A DNA stretch of 64,000 bases. Source: Peronospora farinosa. Lineage: Eukaryota; Oomycota; Peronosporomycetes; Peronosporales; Peronosporaceae. Location of the stretch: positions 1 to 64,000 of the forward strand of contig CANTFK010000325.1 of NCBI GenBank assembly GCA_947646735.1, given 5' to 3'. The position numbers were made by a program, and so were the translations under genes. The notes beneath the pieces were generated by a model. The model saw only the letters and a list, made by a program, of their open reading frames with translations. It did not search any database and was not told the origin of the DNA. Within the stretch, counting starts at the first letter, position 1. Each line of letters begins with the position of its first letter. Shown here one piece after another: positions 32,495-42,905 of this stretch.

Positions 32495-34090
32495 TCACTT
32501 GGCTTCAGTTTCGATAGGGAGGTCACTACGCAGACCCCATTCCGACCATGATCCATCGTACACTGGAGCCCTGTAACAAACAGTAAAAATAAAAATACAC
32601 GACTGTTGTCAGAACCGTAAAAACTACGATAGCAACGATCGTGTGTTTTGCATCTCACTTCTCCAGTGGCTTGCCAGCCAAGTGCAGACCGAACGTGAGA
32701 ATGCTAGCAGTTACTCCAGATCCGCAGCTATAGATGCAAAATTGTAACACCAGCGCACATCACGATGAAAATCAAGCACACAATCGCCTTGAAATCTAAA
32801 GATATGAGCACTCCAATGTACCTAGTGATGATTGGGCTCGTCTCGTCTATCTTCACGTCTACAAAATCAGCAACACGTGGCAGCAATGTTATCTCAAGAT
32901 CACTTTCGCAGCACTAAAAGTGATGCACGTACTCGCTTCATCGAAGGCGCTCTTGATTTCAGCTACGTCTCGGAAAAGCTATGCACAACAGGACGTAAAG
33001 GTAGTATTTCTTCACAAACGTAATACGCTTTTCGCATTCTTTTCAGTCCATAGAACTCACCGAAAAGTCCTTGGGATCGACAATTTTGCCAAATGGCACG
33101 TTGATAGATCCTGGAATATGGCCACCACGCATGCCTGGACGCGGCTCCTGTGTTGGAAAAAAGCAGACAAGTTGAAGAAGAATATCTTCGAACCGAGCTA
33201 TTGTTCGATCGACGTACAGGCTCCTTGGCGTAAAAACGCGAAGCTCCACGAGCATCCACGATCTGCGTGTCCGATCCAATCTTGGCTAGCACGTCCTCCC
33301 ACGACACAACGAGAGCTTCATTGGGCTTTGCTTTATACGAAGCACCTGCTACCACCTTTTGCGGCTCGCCCGTTTCAACTGGACGTTCTTCCTTCTTCCA
33401 CTTGGTGATACCACCTAGACACAAACAAACGAAGCGTATTAAACATCATTAACAATTTCTCCATCTATTTGTTGCAATAGTTTTATTGTCGTCGTCGTCA
33501 ACTTACCATTGAGAATATGAACACTGTCATGTCCAAAGTACTTGAACGTCCACCAGCAACGTGCTGGACTGTATCACATTTTTGTATAGTAAGTCCAAAT
33601 CAAATCACTCTTCTCTACCTCTTCACAACTTCTTTCTCTAAAATACCTAAAACAATTTTGACCACCATAGATCACCACAAGATCGTCTTGTTCTACCCCC
33701 AAATACATTAAAGCGTGCTCAAATGTCTCTGCTATAGCACGTTTTAGTCCACACTGGCTCTCCCGTGCTCTCTACGTCCATATTATATTACGTACAATGG
33801 GGCAACATATGCGGTAGAGTCGATTTGACGTCTGATATTTGTTCAATATCAAAGAATTGGGCACCTGGTAATCGTTCCAATGCAAATTCCTTCTTGGCAT
33901 CTCGACTTTTATCCAAATACCACGATGCATCCAGAAAACGAACATATCGGTCTTTTGAAGTTTGTAAAAGTGTTTGAACCTCTTCCGTAGACAAAAGAGG
34001 TGACAAGAAACGGGCTGAACGAGAAGAAAAACGTCGAAATGGACTCATGATTGGAAGCAAAGTAGAGGAGGAGGGGGTCATGGAAAACAT
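32495..34090 (-). CDS. mitochondrial-type 3-mercaptopyruvate/thiosulfate sulfurtransferase, nine exons
   Basis: Two-domain rhodaneses move sulfur from 3-mercaptopyruvate or thiosulfate to thiol acceptors. The gene is cut into about nine short exons on the minus strand; those I could place begin at 34090, 33731, about 33585, about 33410, about 33160, about 33020, about 32870, about 32730 and about 32570. Every junction keeps frame with GT-AG, several with GTACG donors. The N-terminal rhodanese domain reads VRFLDASWYLDKSRDAKKE, LPGAQFFDIEQISD, LGVEQDDLVVIYGG and RCWWTFKYFGHDSVHILNG. The C-terminal domain has IVDARGASRFYAKEP, GHIPGSINVPFGKIVDP and the active-site loop CGSGVTASILTFGLHLAGK, ending YDGSWSEWG. 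The catalytic Cys is present; the CGSGVT loop favours mercaptopyruvate over thiosulfate use. The N-terminus (RRFSSRSARFLSP) looks like a mitochondrial presequence. Met at 34048 is an alternative start. Confidence 0.93.
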
Positions 34091-34254
34091 CCTGGCGTAA
34101 GATAAATCGAGGCTAGATATGTAATTATAGAGTTTTAATTTGTTGTGGGTGAAAGGTAGAATTCTACCTTTACGATTTGATACAGTATTATTGGAAATAT
34201 TGCAATAGGATGCAACATTATGATTTATATTTCTGCCTACGAAAAGAGACTTGT

Positions 34255-35611
34255 TTAGTGCTTCTTTTTCAGTGCCTTGACCTTCTTCGCATGCTTGGCC
34301 GAATTTATATGTCCATTGTATTTCTTTACATCTCGAAATGTGAGACCACAGGGTTGACAAGTCATTTTTGTGGACATTGCAGCCATTTTCGTTTCCAGCA
34401 CTCCCTGTTTCAATTTCAGTTAGCAATTCTAAATGTTAGAGCATTGTGTCATAAACAATGGTCTAACCTGTTTCGTAGCACTCCCGCGAGCCTGCTCGAC
34501 ATTTTCTGACGGTTGAAAGGACTTTTGACCTGAATCCATCTCTATAATGCTCTTGTCCAAACTAAAGATAAAGTAGTGAGCTCCATTTGTAGATGGTGGC
34601 TCGCCCCTGAATGATGCCGGGTGGGTACGCTGTGGCTCGTAGCCTGCGTAAATACTCGCGTCAAACACCTCCGTCCTATCAGCATCAAAGCAGACTGTCA
34701 AATGAGCAACAACTAGTTACTCACAAATAGGAGATCGACCATGCACGTACCGTTTCAGCTGGAAGCCATTTACCGCAGCCTGCTCTTGAATTTTCCAGCG
34801 GTTATAGAATAGCGTATTACGCAGCGACACAAGCACTTGTCCACGGGTCGGGTGCAGATACTGCCGAGTCGAGTTGAAGAATCCCCTGAGCAATTTTTGG
34901 TTATTCGCCACATCTGCCTCCGTCGAGCCACCAAGATGCGGAAAATTAAAGACAATTGCGTCGAATCGTTGAGCGACATGGAGCCACTTTTCCTTGTCCA
35001 GACACGTCGCATTTACATCAAAGTGCACTTGAGCCTTGTAGCAAGTTCATAAGATCAGTCAGACAATTGTTACAGCATCCACATCGTTCTTTTTGTGGTT
35101 CATACCCCTGCTGTCTCCAGCGCATCGCAATTAAGCAATGCACTCGAGTATTTTTCCTTCAGTTCCAGCTTCGAATCATAGCAAGTGGCGACTAGATTTT
35201 TCCCTCCCTAGAGATAAAAAGCCATCAAGAATAACATCTCAGTTAGCATCCGCCATGGCAATTAATGTCTCATGTACTACCTACTAACCAAAAAGACTGC
35301 AAGAGACAACGAGAAGGAAAAATCACCATCGCCGACCACTAAAATGCGTTGCCGGTCACTGAAAGGGCCTAAAGTTTTGGGATTTGGATTGAAAGACGAC
35401 GTGAGGGAGAAAATGGCGTTGGTCTGGGACTTGGTGGAACGAATTTGCTGTGCGATGACGTTTCGATTCTTCTTGGTCGTGTATTTCTATTGAAAAGCAC
35501 AAGAGTGAAAAAATTGCAATAGGATGAAGTAAAAGTGAAGAAAGATGAAAGGTTTTTTAGAGAACCCACTTTGCCATTTTGATGACGTTTCTTCTTGTCG
35601 GACTTGGCCAT
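34255..35611 (-). CDS. BMT5-like Rossmann methyltransferase with C-terminal C2H2 finger
   Basis: The BMT5-like family (DUF2431) includes yeast Bmt5, which makes 3-methyluridine in 25S rRNA. On the minus strand a short exon from 35611 (MAKSDKKKRHQNGK) is followed by one with the family signature ILVVGDGDFSFSLSLA, then GGKNLVATCYDSKLELKEKY, AQRFDAIVFNFPHLGGSTEA, GFFNSTRQYLHPTRGQVLV and YAGYEPQRTHPASFRG. A last exon after GAAACAG near 34407 encodes TCQPCGLTFRDVKKYNGH followed by NSAKHAKKVKALKKKH, a C2H2 finger, and stops at 34255. The finger is not part of yeast Bmt5 as I know it. I count six exons. The basic N-terminus fits a nucleolar protein. The rRNA target is inferred from the family. Confidence 0.85.
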
Positions 35612-35782
35612 TATCAGCCGATTTAGAACCAGTCCTTTTTGTACAGAAATTTAGGTAGGAAATGGGTCAATTGATATCGTTACTATCCTATGTAGACTCA
35701 AAAATTGACAAGCTAAAATTATAGTTTTGTGACACTTCTATATATTGCGTTACTTCACATCCCCCAGTCGTAGTTTTTGCTT

Positions 35783-35800
35783 GTCACATTTGCACTTTGG
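35783..35800 (+). promoter_or_regulatory. Inr-like core promoter of COA4
   Basis: GTCACATTTGCACTTTGG, directly before the ATG at 35807, resembles TCATTYYNCANTTTNYY with one changed base in the initiator. It would give a leader of only about 20 bases. Confidence 0.4.
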
Positions 35801-35806
35801 ACCAAA

Positions 35807-36079
35807 ATGAGCGACGAGTTGCCCACGCCGCCCGTGCCTATTCCAGGACTACATGCTGGTAGTAAGAGCGATTTTCGTGAAGATCTGGACGTGGAAGAGC
35901 TTATTGAGCGTAATCGTTGCCATGAAGATTACTACAAGCTTGAGAAGTGCCTGGCAGACTATGACCGCGACTGGAGAAAGTGTCAGGAACAGGTCAAAAA
36001 GCTGAAAGAATGCAACGATCGCATTCATGACCTTCGTCAAGCAACTGATGCTGCTACTTCAGGTCGTGATAAACACTAA
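35807..36079 (+). CDS. COA4: COA4-like cytochrome c oxidase assembly factor (twin Cys protein)
   Basis: COA4 (CHCHD8 in animals) is a small intermembrane-space protein needed for cytochrome c oxidase assembly. This 90-residue intronless gene carries four cysteines in a coiled-coil-helix pattern: CHEDYYKLEKC (CX9C), DRDWRKC, and QEQVKKLKEC (again CX9C). The preceding EELIERNR and the DWRKCQ and KLKEC phrases match the COA4 order DQLISR...DWRQCQ...FKDC. The N-terminus is Pro-rich and acidic with no cleavable presequence, as expected for an intermembrane-space protein imported by the Mia40 route. It is convergent with the PP2A subunit gene (185 bp between stops). Confidence 0.85.
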   Translation: MSDELPTPPVPIPGLHAGSKSDFREDLDVEELIERNRCHEDYYKLEKCLADYDRDWRKCQEQVKKLKECNDRIHDLRQATDAATSGRDKH

Positions 36080-36263
36080 AGAGAGCCAACACGTGAGCCC
36101 TATTTGTTCTGCAGAAGATCCTTCTACAATTGACACATCCATGCATTAAAAATCATGCCTGCGATTCCTGTTCGACTTACTTTTGATCTTCTTCGGTCTC
36201 AACGGCTCGGCTGATTGCACTGTCCGTTGTCTTCTAATGGGAAATGAAAAATGGAGTTACTCG

Positions 36264-38892
36264 TTAAAAAGGGGCTTCAACCGTTCGGCCTTCGTTACCA
36301 CTCGCTGCACCGTCAGCGATAGTACCACCGTCCTCCTGAGCTTCTTCCTCCTGCTCATCGGACACATACCACCCGTCCATGGTATCAATGTCCATTGCAG
36401 TATCCTCGTCACGGCTTTCTTCCTCCATAGCCAGCCGTGCGTACTCGGCTCGAGCATAGCGATCCCAGTCTCTGTAAAACAGCAGCAACAATCCACGGTT
36501 AACAGCAGTAGAGAACTTCGTTCGTGACGAAATCAAACGTACGTAAGCTCGGGTTCGGCAATTTGTTGACGCAGTAGGAACGGGTCACGTTGCTCAAAGT
36601 CGATGAACTTGCTAAGGTTGAACAGCACATTAAAGAACACACCCGAGACGCGAATCTTATCGGGACGAATAAAGTCCTTGTGATAAAATTCGCCCTCCTT
36701 TTCCGGATGCAACAAGTCCGACATCTGACACAGAATGTCCTCAAACGGTACCACTTCATGGCCAAGACACTCCATGCGATGTATCTGGTGTCGATAAAAT
36801 ACGCGCATCTCATCGGCACGCAGCACACCGTCCTCGGTCGTGTCGATAAGCTCGAACCAATACCTAATACTGACAGGGTTTGCTTTATCTTCCTCCGAGA
36901 GCATAAAGTCTATCCCATGAAAAAAGGATAGTTAGCACTGATTTAGCGCGACAGTCTAAGATTGCCAGGCTACTCACATATGAAGTCCTCGTAGCTCATC
37001 TTCTTCTTTTCTTCAGCAGTTAGCGTCTGGACACGAGCAAACGGGCGCCGTCCCCGTTCGAAAATACGGTCCACAATGATACGTGTAAGGGCGTGGCCGC
37101 CATAGCGTACAAGGTCGTCGGGACTGAGAAGGAAGTCGTGATCCGTGTCTAGCTCCCAAAATTTGCAGTACAGCACGTAAAAGTGCTCGTATGAGAAATA
37201 CGAATTCACCTGCATTTCAAACGACGCAACTATAAGCATTCATGCTTACGACATCGATGACCCTGCATTGCGCGTACCTTATTGATGTCTTCTTCCTCAT
37301 CTACAGTGTTGAATGCACTGATGAGATTGCTGCGCCGCAGCTTTCGCAGAGTGATTCGGCCACTGCTGTCTCTATCTACCGAGTAAAATATCCGTACGAC
37401 AACCGTCAAGGCTGCACAAACACACACATCAAGTCGTTAGTCCTATTAACCTCAGGCATGACTCCAAGCGCAGCACTTTACTTGCCGTATTTCTCCTGAA
37501 ATTCGGGCGTACCCCCAAGAAACTCAAGACCAGGATGATACTTTAGCAGTTCTGTTGACAAAACAATCAGTAAGAAGCAGATAGCGTAGACAACCCATCT
37601 CGCGGTCAGGCGCACCATGCAAAAACGGCGCGAAGTCGTCTCGCTCTATGAAGTCATTCTTTGGCTGCTTCACCTGTCAGTACACAGCGGTATCTATCAG
37701 TTCCCAGTCGAGAAACATTATTCAGTACGCCAAACTACGTGCGACCACGTACTACTCTAAAAAAGCGTTCCAAGCTGTCACACGGAGCCATCTCGCGCAT
37801 CCAGTAATTATGAAACATATCCTTTGTTATACGCTGCGGTACCACCCCGCCATCAGCGCTCGTGGGGCTAGATGCATCCTCTTCTGCAGAAATCAAATGT
37901 GACTTAAGCATAGCCTCCCCCGCTTCCTCGCAGGTTGCAAGGATGCGTCGGAAAAACGGTGCGTTGAAAAATGAAGGGAAACCGCACAGATCCTTCGTAA
38001 TAGCCACGAAATCTTCAACCTTCATGCCCTCCGGAAACTCACGGAAGCGCGCCTCAATGTCTGATGCCTTGCGCGCCATAGCGTCCGTGGACAAGCCACG
38101 CAGCCGGCCACGTCGACCTTCGCCTGGTGCGTAAAATCTGGGTATCTGATCCTGCTTCAACGCCCCATTATCCATGGGGTAGTCAAGCTCGTTTGCTGCA
38201 GTCTCCTCGTTCGTAAGAGCTTCTTCCACCACCCGCTGCTTCTGCTCCTCCTCCTCCATGTTTTCGTCCGTATCCGCAGAAGACACCGCTTCTACAAGTT
38301 CCTGTTGATTTTCTGCAAATGTTTCACTAGTGTTTTCTCCTTCATTCTTATCACTAACAGTTTCATTGTCTCGGGTGGTCATGTCCACGTCGTCTGACGC
38401 CGTAAATGGCACCACAGCAGCTACTGCCTCAGACTTGGTACCTCCTTCCATCTCCGTTGCTACAGCAGCTGCTGCAGCAACAGCAGTATGAAGTTCATCT
38501 CCAAATAGACTCACTAGATGTTGATGACGTCTCCGTGCACTGGGACTACCGACTGAGCCGGGACTGAGCAGTCCATACTGCTGGTAATTAGGTGGAGGCT
38601 TCGGACTACGCGAAGGTGAGTCGGCCCCACTTGCCACTGTATTAACAGTAGCTAATAACGTCTCCAGATTAAGCTCTTTACCCTGTCGCAAGTCCGCTAC
38701 CATCGTCTGAATCATCTCTTTTGTACCGTCCAAATTAAGCCACTGACGAAAGAGTTCTTCCATCTTCATACGCCCTGCTGGACATAAATGGGCACTCTCA
38801 ATCTCTGACAACCGAAGAGACTCGGGGCCTGTGCCGCTCGAGCTCGTAGGCGACGTCATTGCAGCGTCCGAAGTCTCGATTCCGACAGTCAT
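36264..38892 (-). CDS. PP2A regulatory subunit B'' family (EF-hand), multi-exon
   Basis: B'' subunits direct protein phosphatase 2A to substrates and bind calcium through EF hands. The first exon (38892-about 37755) has a low-complexity acidic region, then [35 protein letters not shown] and [16 protein letters not shown]. Short exons follow: [37 protein letters not shown], an EF loop [33 protein letters not shown] with a second loop [13 protein letters not shown], then ISYWFE-like [20 protein letters not shown] and [20 protein letters not shown]. It ends with an acidic tail from [19 protein letters not shown] to 36264. I count about seven exons, roughly 820 residues. The core order matches the PR72/PR130/TON2-like family well. 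Its N-terminal 300 residues are lineage-specific low complexity. Confidence 0.9.
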
Positions 38893-39718
38893 ATATGCAC
38901 GTTATAGACCGCTTCACGTGATAAAAATAGTACAACAAGAAAGAGAAGAAACGAATCGAGCTAAAGAGTATAATAGACAGTCTGGGGAAGAGCTACAAGC
39001 CGCGATATCACAACACGAACGAAGACTGCGCTACGTGCTGATCTTCCTTCTTTGTGAGCGAGTCCGGACGTCCTCTTTTTAGTATGTGGACCACATCGGC
39101 GTTCGAAATGTAACATGATTGGTCAAAATGTAGCCAGTCAAAATTCGTGAATGAGACGAGGAATATCGAGCAAATCTTCAGTGACCAGAGAAAGGACATG
39201 TAACTTTTCGTGTCGCTGGTTATATTCGGAACGTCGCAGCGTGTGTTTACTGTCGTCATTTCATTGGATTTTATAGGCATTATCAAGACGTATATATGGA
39301 GATTAAGAAGGTCTAGAGACTGAGTTGTTGTGTGGGCGAGTTAGTTAGTGGCACAATAGACATGACCATGCAATTGATTCTTTTATTCGATACTATACCT
39401 TATTTGTTTACGATATCATCAGCAGACGAGGCAACAATTGTTTTTTTAGTGCCGATTGAAAAGAAGAGGAGGTACTCATATTTGTAAAAAAGGTAAGAAT
39501 TATGGGTACGGTGGACATACATTTTCATAACTAATAGGGGGTTAAAGTCTTCTAAAAGGGATCGTTGACAGTCAAAGTAAAGTTAATAAGAGCGACACTA
39601 TGTGGCCCAAAATGTTATAACCTTACAAAGGTTATAAGTTCTTGGGAGATCACTCACCAGAGAGAGACCTGTACCATTAATTTTCTACATAAAAGCTCAA
39701 TCTACGGACCATTTTAGG
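38893..39718. other. intergenic region with a perfect hairpin
   Basis: An 826-bp gap between the divergent PP2A-subunit and MPP6 genes. No convincing gene is present. It contains TTATAACCTT-ACA-AAGGTTATAA (39615-39637), a perfect 10-bp stem about 100 bp before the MPP6 start codon. Confidence 0.5.
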
Positions 39719-40370
39719 ATGTGGAAGCCCGGGACTGATCGACCAGACGACACGACGCCCACTGTTGTAGATGAGGACAAGACGTCCACAATCATTGACG
39801 AAGACGATGAAGAAGCTCCAATAAAAGGGAAAGACCTGCCATCGCACATGACGAAGAAGACGCCGTCCAAGTTTGTGCTGTCGCAGAAGACGCTGGCCAT
39901 GAAGGTGCGGCTGTTTGTTGACTGGAGCTTGACTGTCCAATGGGGATGTTGACGTTTTGATGTGACCTTTGGAACAGTTCATGCAACGCAAGAAGACGAC
40001 AGAGGCACAGCGCATCAGTGCTGTAAAGAAGCAGCACACACAAGACACTTGGGGGGAGTCTGTGCCCGAAGTCGACGAGCAGACCGACGACGGCTCCGAG
40101 ATCACCTGTACACGTGATGTGCCCGACCCATCACTGCCGCTGCTGTTTGGCCGTCGCTCTTTTGGAAGCTTTAACAAGGGTGTGGAGGACGAGTTCAAGG
40201 AAGCATCTAGAGCGCTGCGTTTTGCGGCGTCGGAGGAGACGGAGCTTCGTGAAGAGGTCTCGGCTGAGGAAATGACATCTCGCATGCTCAAGTACACGGG
40301 TCTGAGTCGTCGCAGTGGTACAAAAGATGGCGGTAGACACCCTCATAGCAACAAACGTCAGCGGAAATAG
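39719..40370 (+). CDS. MPHOSPH6: MPP6 (M-phase phosphoprotein 6)-like nuclear exosome cofactor, two exons
   Basis: MPP6 tethers the helicase Mtr4 to the nuclear RNA exosome and binds Rrp40. Exons are 39719-39904 and 39978-40370; the junction joins LSQKTLAMK to FMQRKKTTEAQR, the conserved N-terminal KFMQR motif of the family. Later blocks match as well: DTWGESVPEVDE (family: HWYLDLPEL region) and LPLLFGRRSFGSFNKGVE (family: LLYGRMSFRGFNPEVE), then EEMTSRMLKYTG and a basic tail with KRQRK. About 190 residues, near the usual 160. The acidic 40-residue N-terminal extension is not in the animal protein. It is convergent with ZCRB1, 50 bp between stops. Confidence 0.88.
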
Positions 40371-40420
40371 ACACTTCATCCTCTCAAGTTGATAAGTTCT
40401 TGTCCGTAGCATCAGACATG

Positions 40421-41227
40421 TCACTCCTCGTCGCTAGCGTCTTCGTCACTGAAGTAACTGGCAGTTTTCCGTTGAGGTCGACGACGCGCTGACACAGCAG
40501 CAGACGGTGGAGTTGCAGTCGCCAATAGCAATGCTGATGAAGATGACGATGCTGCGGACGGGTACGCAAGCAGGGAAATGGAAAGATCTTCGTCGTCGGA
40601 ATTCGTAGGTGGTGCTCTGTTAACAAACACATGTCCAATAATTCATTAGATAACTTTCGAAGCACCTACAGCTTCTTGTCCGATAGAGAGATCACTCGTT
40701 CTTGCAACGTACAGAATGTTGACGACCCCTTGGTCGTTAAAATAATGTGCACGTTCATGCAAATCAATCTTCTTTTTCTTCTTGAGTTTCTTCCTGCTAC
40801 TTTTACCTCCCGTCGATACCGGTCGCTCCCGTGTGCCCAGTACATTCCGTGGACATTCGTAGGACACGTGACCCATCTCGCCACATTCAAAACAGCGCTG
40901 GGATGTCGTATATTTGCGTTTTTTCACAAACTCTTGCGAGCGGCCATTGTCACGAGACAAAGAAACAGCCAAGATCATTCCTTCCAGTGGCATTTTGTCC
41001 ATCTTTGCGACAGCTTGAGCACAATCTTCAGCTCGAACAAACTGTACAAAAGCCACACCACGACTACGACGTGTCTGCTTATCACGTAGTACCAATACGC
41101 GTGCTAGTTTTCCAAAGGGAGCAAAGAGCTGTGCAACGTCGTTTGTAGTGTAGGCATACGGTAGCATTGCAACGTAAGCTGTACACGTCGAGGCAATCGC
41201 TGCCGGTGAGGAGGACGTGGTAGCCAT
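40421..41227 (-). CDS. ZCRB1: ZCRB1 (U11/U12-31K)-like minor spliceosome protein, two exons
   Basis: ZCRB1 is a U11/U12 snRNP protein of the minor (U12-type) spliceosome. From Met at 41227 on the minus strand: an RRM with YVAMLPYAYTTNDVAQLFAP, LVLRDKQTRRSRGVAFVQF and the helix region ending SLSRDNGRSQEFVKKRKY; a CCHC knuckle CFECGEMGHVSYEC; PRNVLGTRERP, a hallmark of the family; and a Lys-rich tract. A short intron (donor near 40674, acceptor near 40617) leads to an acidic exon that ends KTASYFSDEDASDEE, matching the conserved C-terminal YFSDEE of animal ZCRB1. About 240 residues. The order RRM, knuckle, Lys tract, FSDE tail makes the assignment strong. Confidence 0.93.
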
Positions 41228-41511
41228 TGGATACAAAATGGAAGAATCATTTGGTACCGCTAATGTGGTACAACTACTGATTACGACATATGCAATGTCG
41301 ACTAGTGAAAACAATCGTGTGATTGGATCAGCTAGTTGTATACTTAAGTAAAAACACCAGCTGGTCCCTCTGTCCCTTCTCATATATCGTCATGGTGGAC
41401 TGTGTCTCTTTGATAGTTACATTTGTCACTTGTCATCAATCAAATACCAGCGGCACCAATAGCGAGTCTTTTAGTCCTTCATTTGTCGTCTTGTACCTTG
41501 TTGCAAACCCC

Positions 41512-42522
41512 ATGACGTTTCCCAATTGTCCTGATTACATTCCAGGCTCACACCGTCGAGATCCCAAATGTGCATTGTCCATGCAAACAATTGGACCACA
41601 AAAATTACAGCGACGGTCTTTGGAAGAAGAAGGACAGTCCATGGACGTGAAAAAGGAGGAGCTGCAACAAGATTTGCAATCGATGGTGGTCCTGCTATCC
41701 CCTGCACATGAAGAAACGGCAACGATGCAGTTAATTCCAAGTAAGGAAGAATGTTTGGCACTGGTGAGACAAAGTCGCAAGCGTTTACATATGGATGAGA
41801 ATTTTCCAGGGAATGAAAATCTGCTCATGTTGGCGAACAATTCAGCAGTGAAAGTGTCACCTGACGCGGTTGATCCGTTTGCAGCAGAGATTGAGAAAAT
41901 GCCGACAAGCTCTGTAACGTATCAAGAGGACGGAGATGGATTATCCAGTAGTGACACTAGTAGATCTCAGTATATGGAGGCAGTTTCGTTGCAGACGATG
42001 GCCCGTGCGGCGAGTGAGGTGATAGAAGATCAAACTGTTTGTGCGCGGTACGAAGATGCAGCTCATCAATTACATGAATGGGGAGAACGACGGATGATTC
42101 AACAACAACAGCAGCAGCAGCAATTGCAATCGCAAGCAAATCCTGCGACTACAGAAGGAGGTGACTGCTTGTTACCTTCACTGTCCATGTCTTTAGCTGA
42201 AATCTCACCTTATGCGATGGAACTTGCAGCTCGCAACAGTTTGCCCAAGAAACGGTCGAGTCTTTCGAAATTGTCCAAGAAGTTGATGCATGACTGGTTT
42301 GAGCATAATTTGCATCATCCATATCCGACGGAAGAGGAGAAGGAATGGCTTGCTCGACAAGGTGGTATCACGTTGGAGCAGGTGAACAACTGGTTTATCA
42401 ATACTCGTGGTCGAAAGTGGAAGCCTATGCTTAACCGACTCATGGCTGAGAAACAGGCAGGAGACTGCAAATTGTACGACCAAATGGTGGAGAAGATAGA
42501 GGAGCCCTATCACAAGTTCTAG
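41512..42522 (+). CDS. TALE-class homeodomain protein
   Basis: TALE homeodomain proteins are DNA-binding transcription regulators. The homeodomain lies near the C-terminus (about residues 245-310): RSSLSKLSKKLMHDWFEHNL, HHPYPTEEEKEWLARQGGI and TLEQVNNWFINTRGRKWKPM. The three-residue loop extension (HPYP) and Ile at homeodomain position 50 with Asn 51 (WFIN) define the class. The rest is low-complexity, with a Gln run encoded by CAACAACAGCAG near 42100, acidic patches and Pro/Ser. No MEINOX domain was recognised. Upstream in-frame Met codons exist at 41323 and 41392; 41512 was chosen because the earlier residues are hydrophobic and look like leader. Divergent from ZCRB1, spacing 285 bp. Confidence 0.88.
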   Translation: MTFPNCPDYIPGSHRRDPKCALSMQTIGPQKLQRRSLEEEGQSMDVKKEELQQDLQSMVVLLSPAHEETATMQLIPSKEECLALVRQSRKRLHMDENFPGNENLLMLANNSAVKVSPDAVDPFAAEIEKMPTSSVTYQEDGDGLSSSDTSRSQYMEAVSLQTMARAASEVIEDQTVCARYEDAAHQLHEWGERRMIQQQQQQQQLQSQANPATTEGGDCLLPSLSMSLAEISPYAMELAARNSLPKKRSSLSKLSKKLMHDWFEHNLHHPYPTEEEKEWLARQGGITLEQVNNWFINTRGRKWKPMLNRLMAEKQAGDCKLYDQMVEKIEEPYHKF

Positions 42523-42905
42523 TGCGTTAGCTGCAACGACAAGTGACGACGACAGGAGAAGGATAGACCTATCATTCGTACGTGGCGTATTTATCGTCGG
42601 CATCTCCTAGCGTGGTGCAAGCTTCTAAGCTGTCCATATACTTTCACTTAGATGTAGGAATCGGTGTTTTGTATCACCATGGCGACAAACCAACTGTACA
42701 GTTGAATTAGTGCGACGGCAGAATGCATCTCCAGCAAATTCAAATTTAATGCGAAGTAAAGCTTATATGTCGGACAGCATTTTAGATGTTCCCAGGCAAC
42801 AAGTCGACGGAGAGTCTTCTAGTGACACTAATTGCAAAGCAATCAGCAGCAGAATGTTGTCTCGATGACCGACTAAGCTCGTCATGATTTGAGACGACTT
42901 CCTGT
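42523..42905. other. intergenic region between convergent genes
   Basis: 383 bp between the homeobox gene stop and the HECT gene stop. No frame, repeat or structure stood out. Confidence 0.5.

Noticed and set aside
33788..34426. 212-residue version of the sulfurtransferase N-terminus beginning at 34426
   Set aside because: Its first 110 residues overlap the zinc-finger exon of the BMT5-like gene in another frame and do not resemble a presequence; Met 34090 or 34048 fits better.
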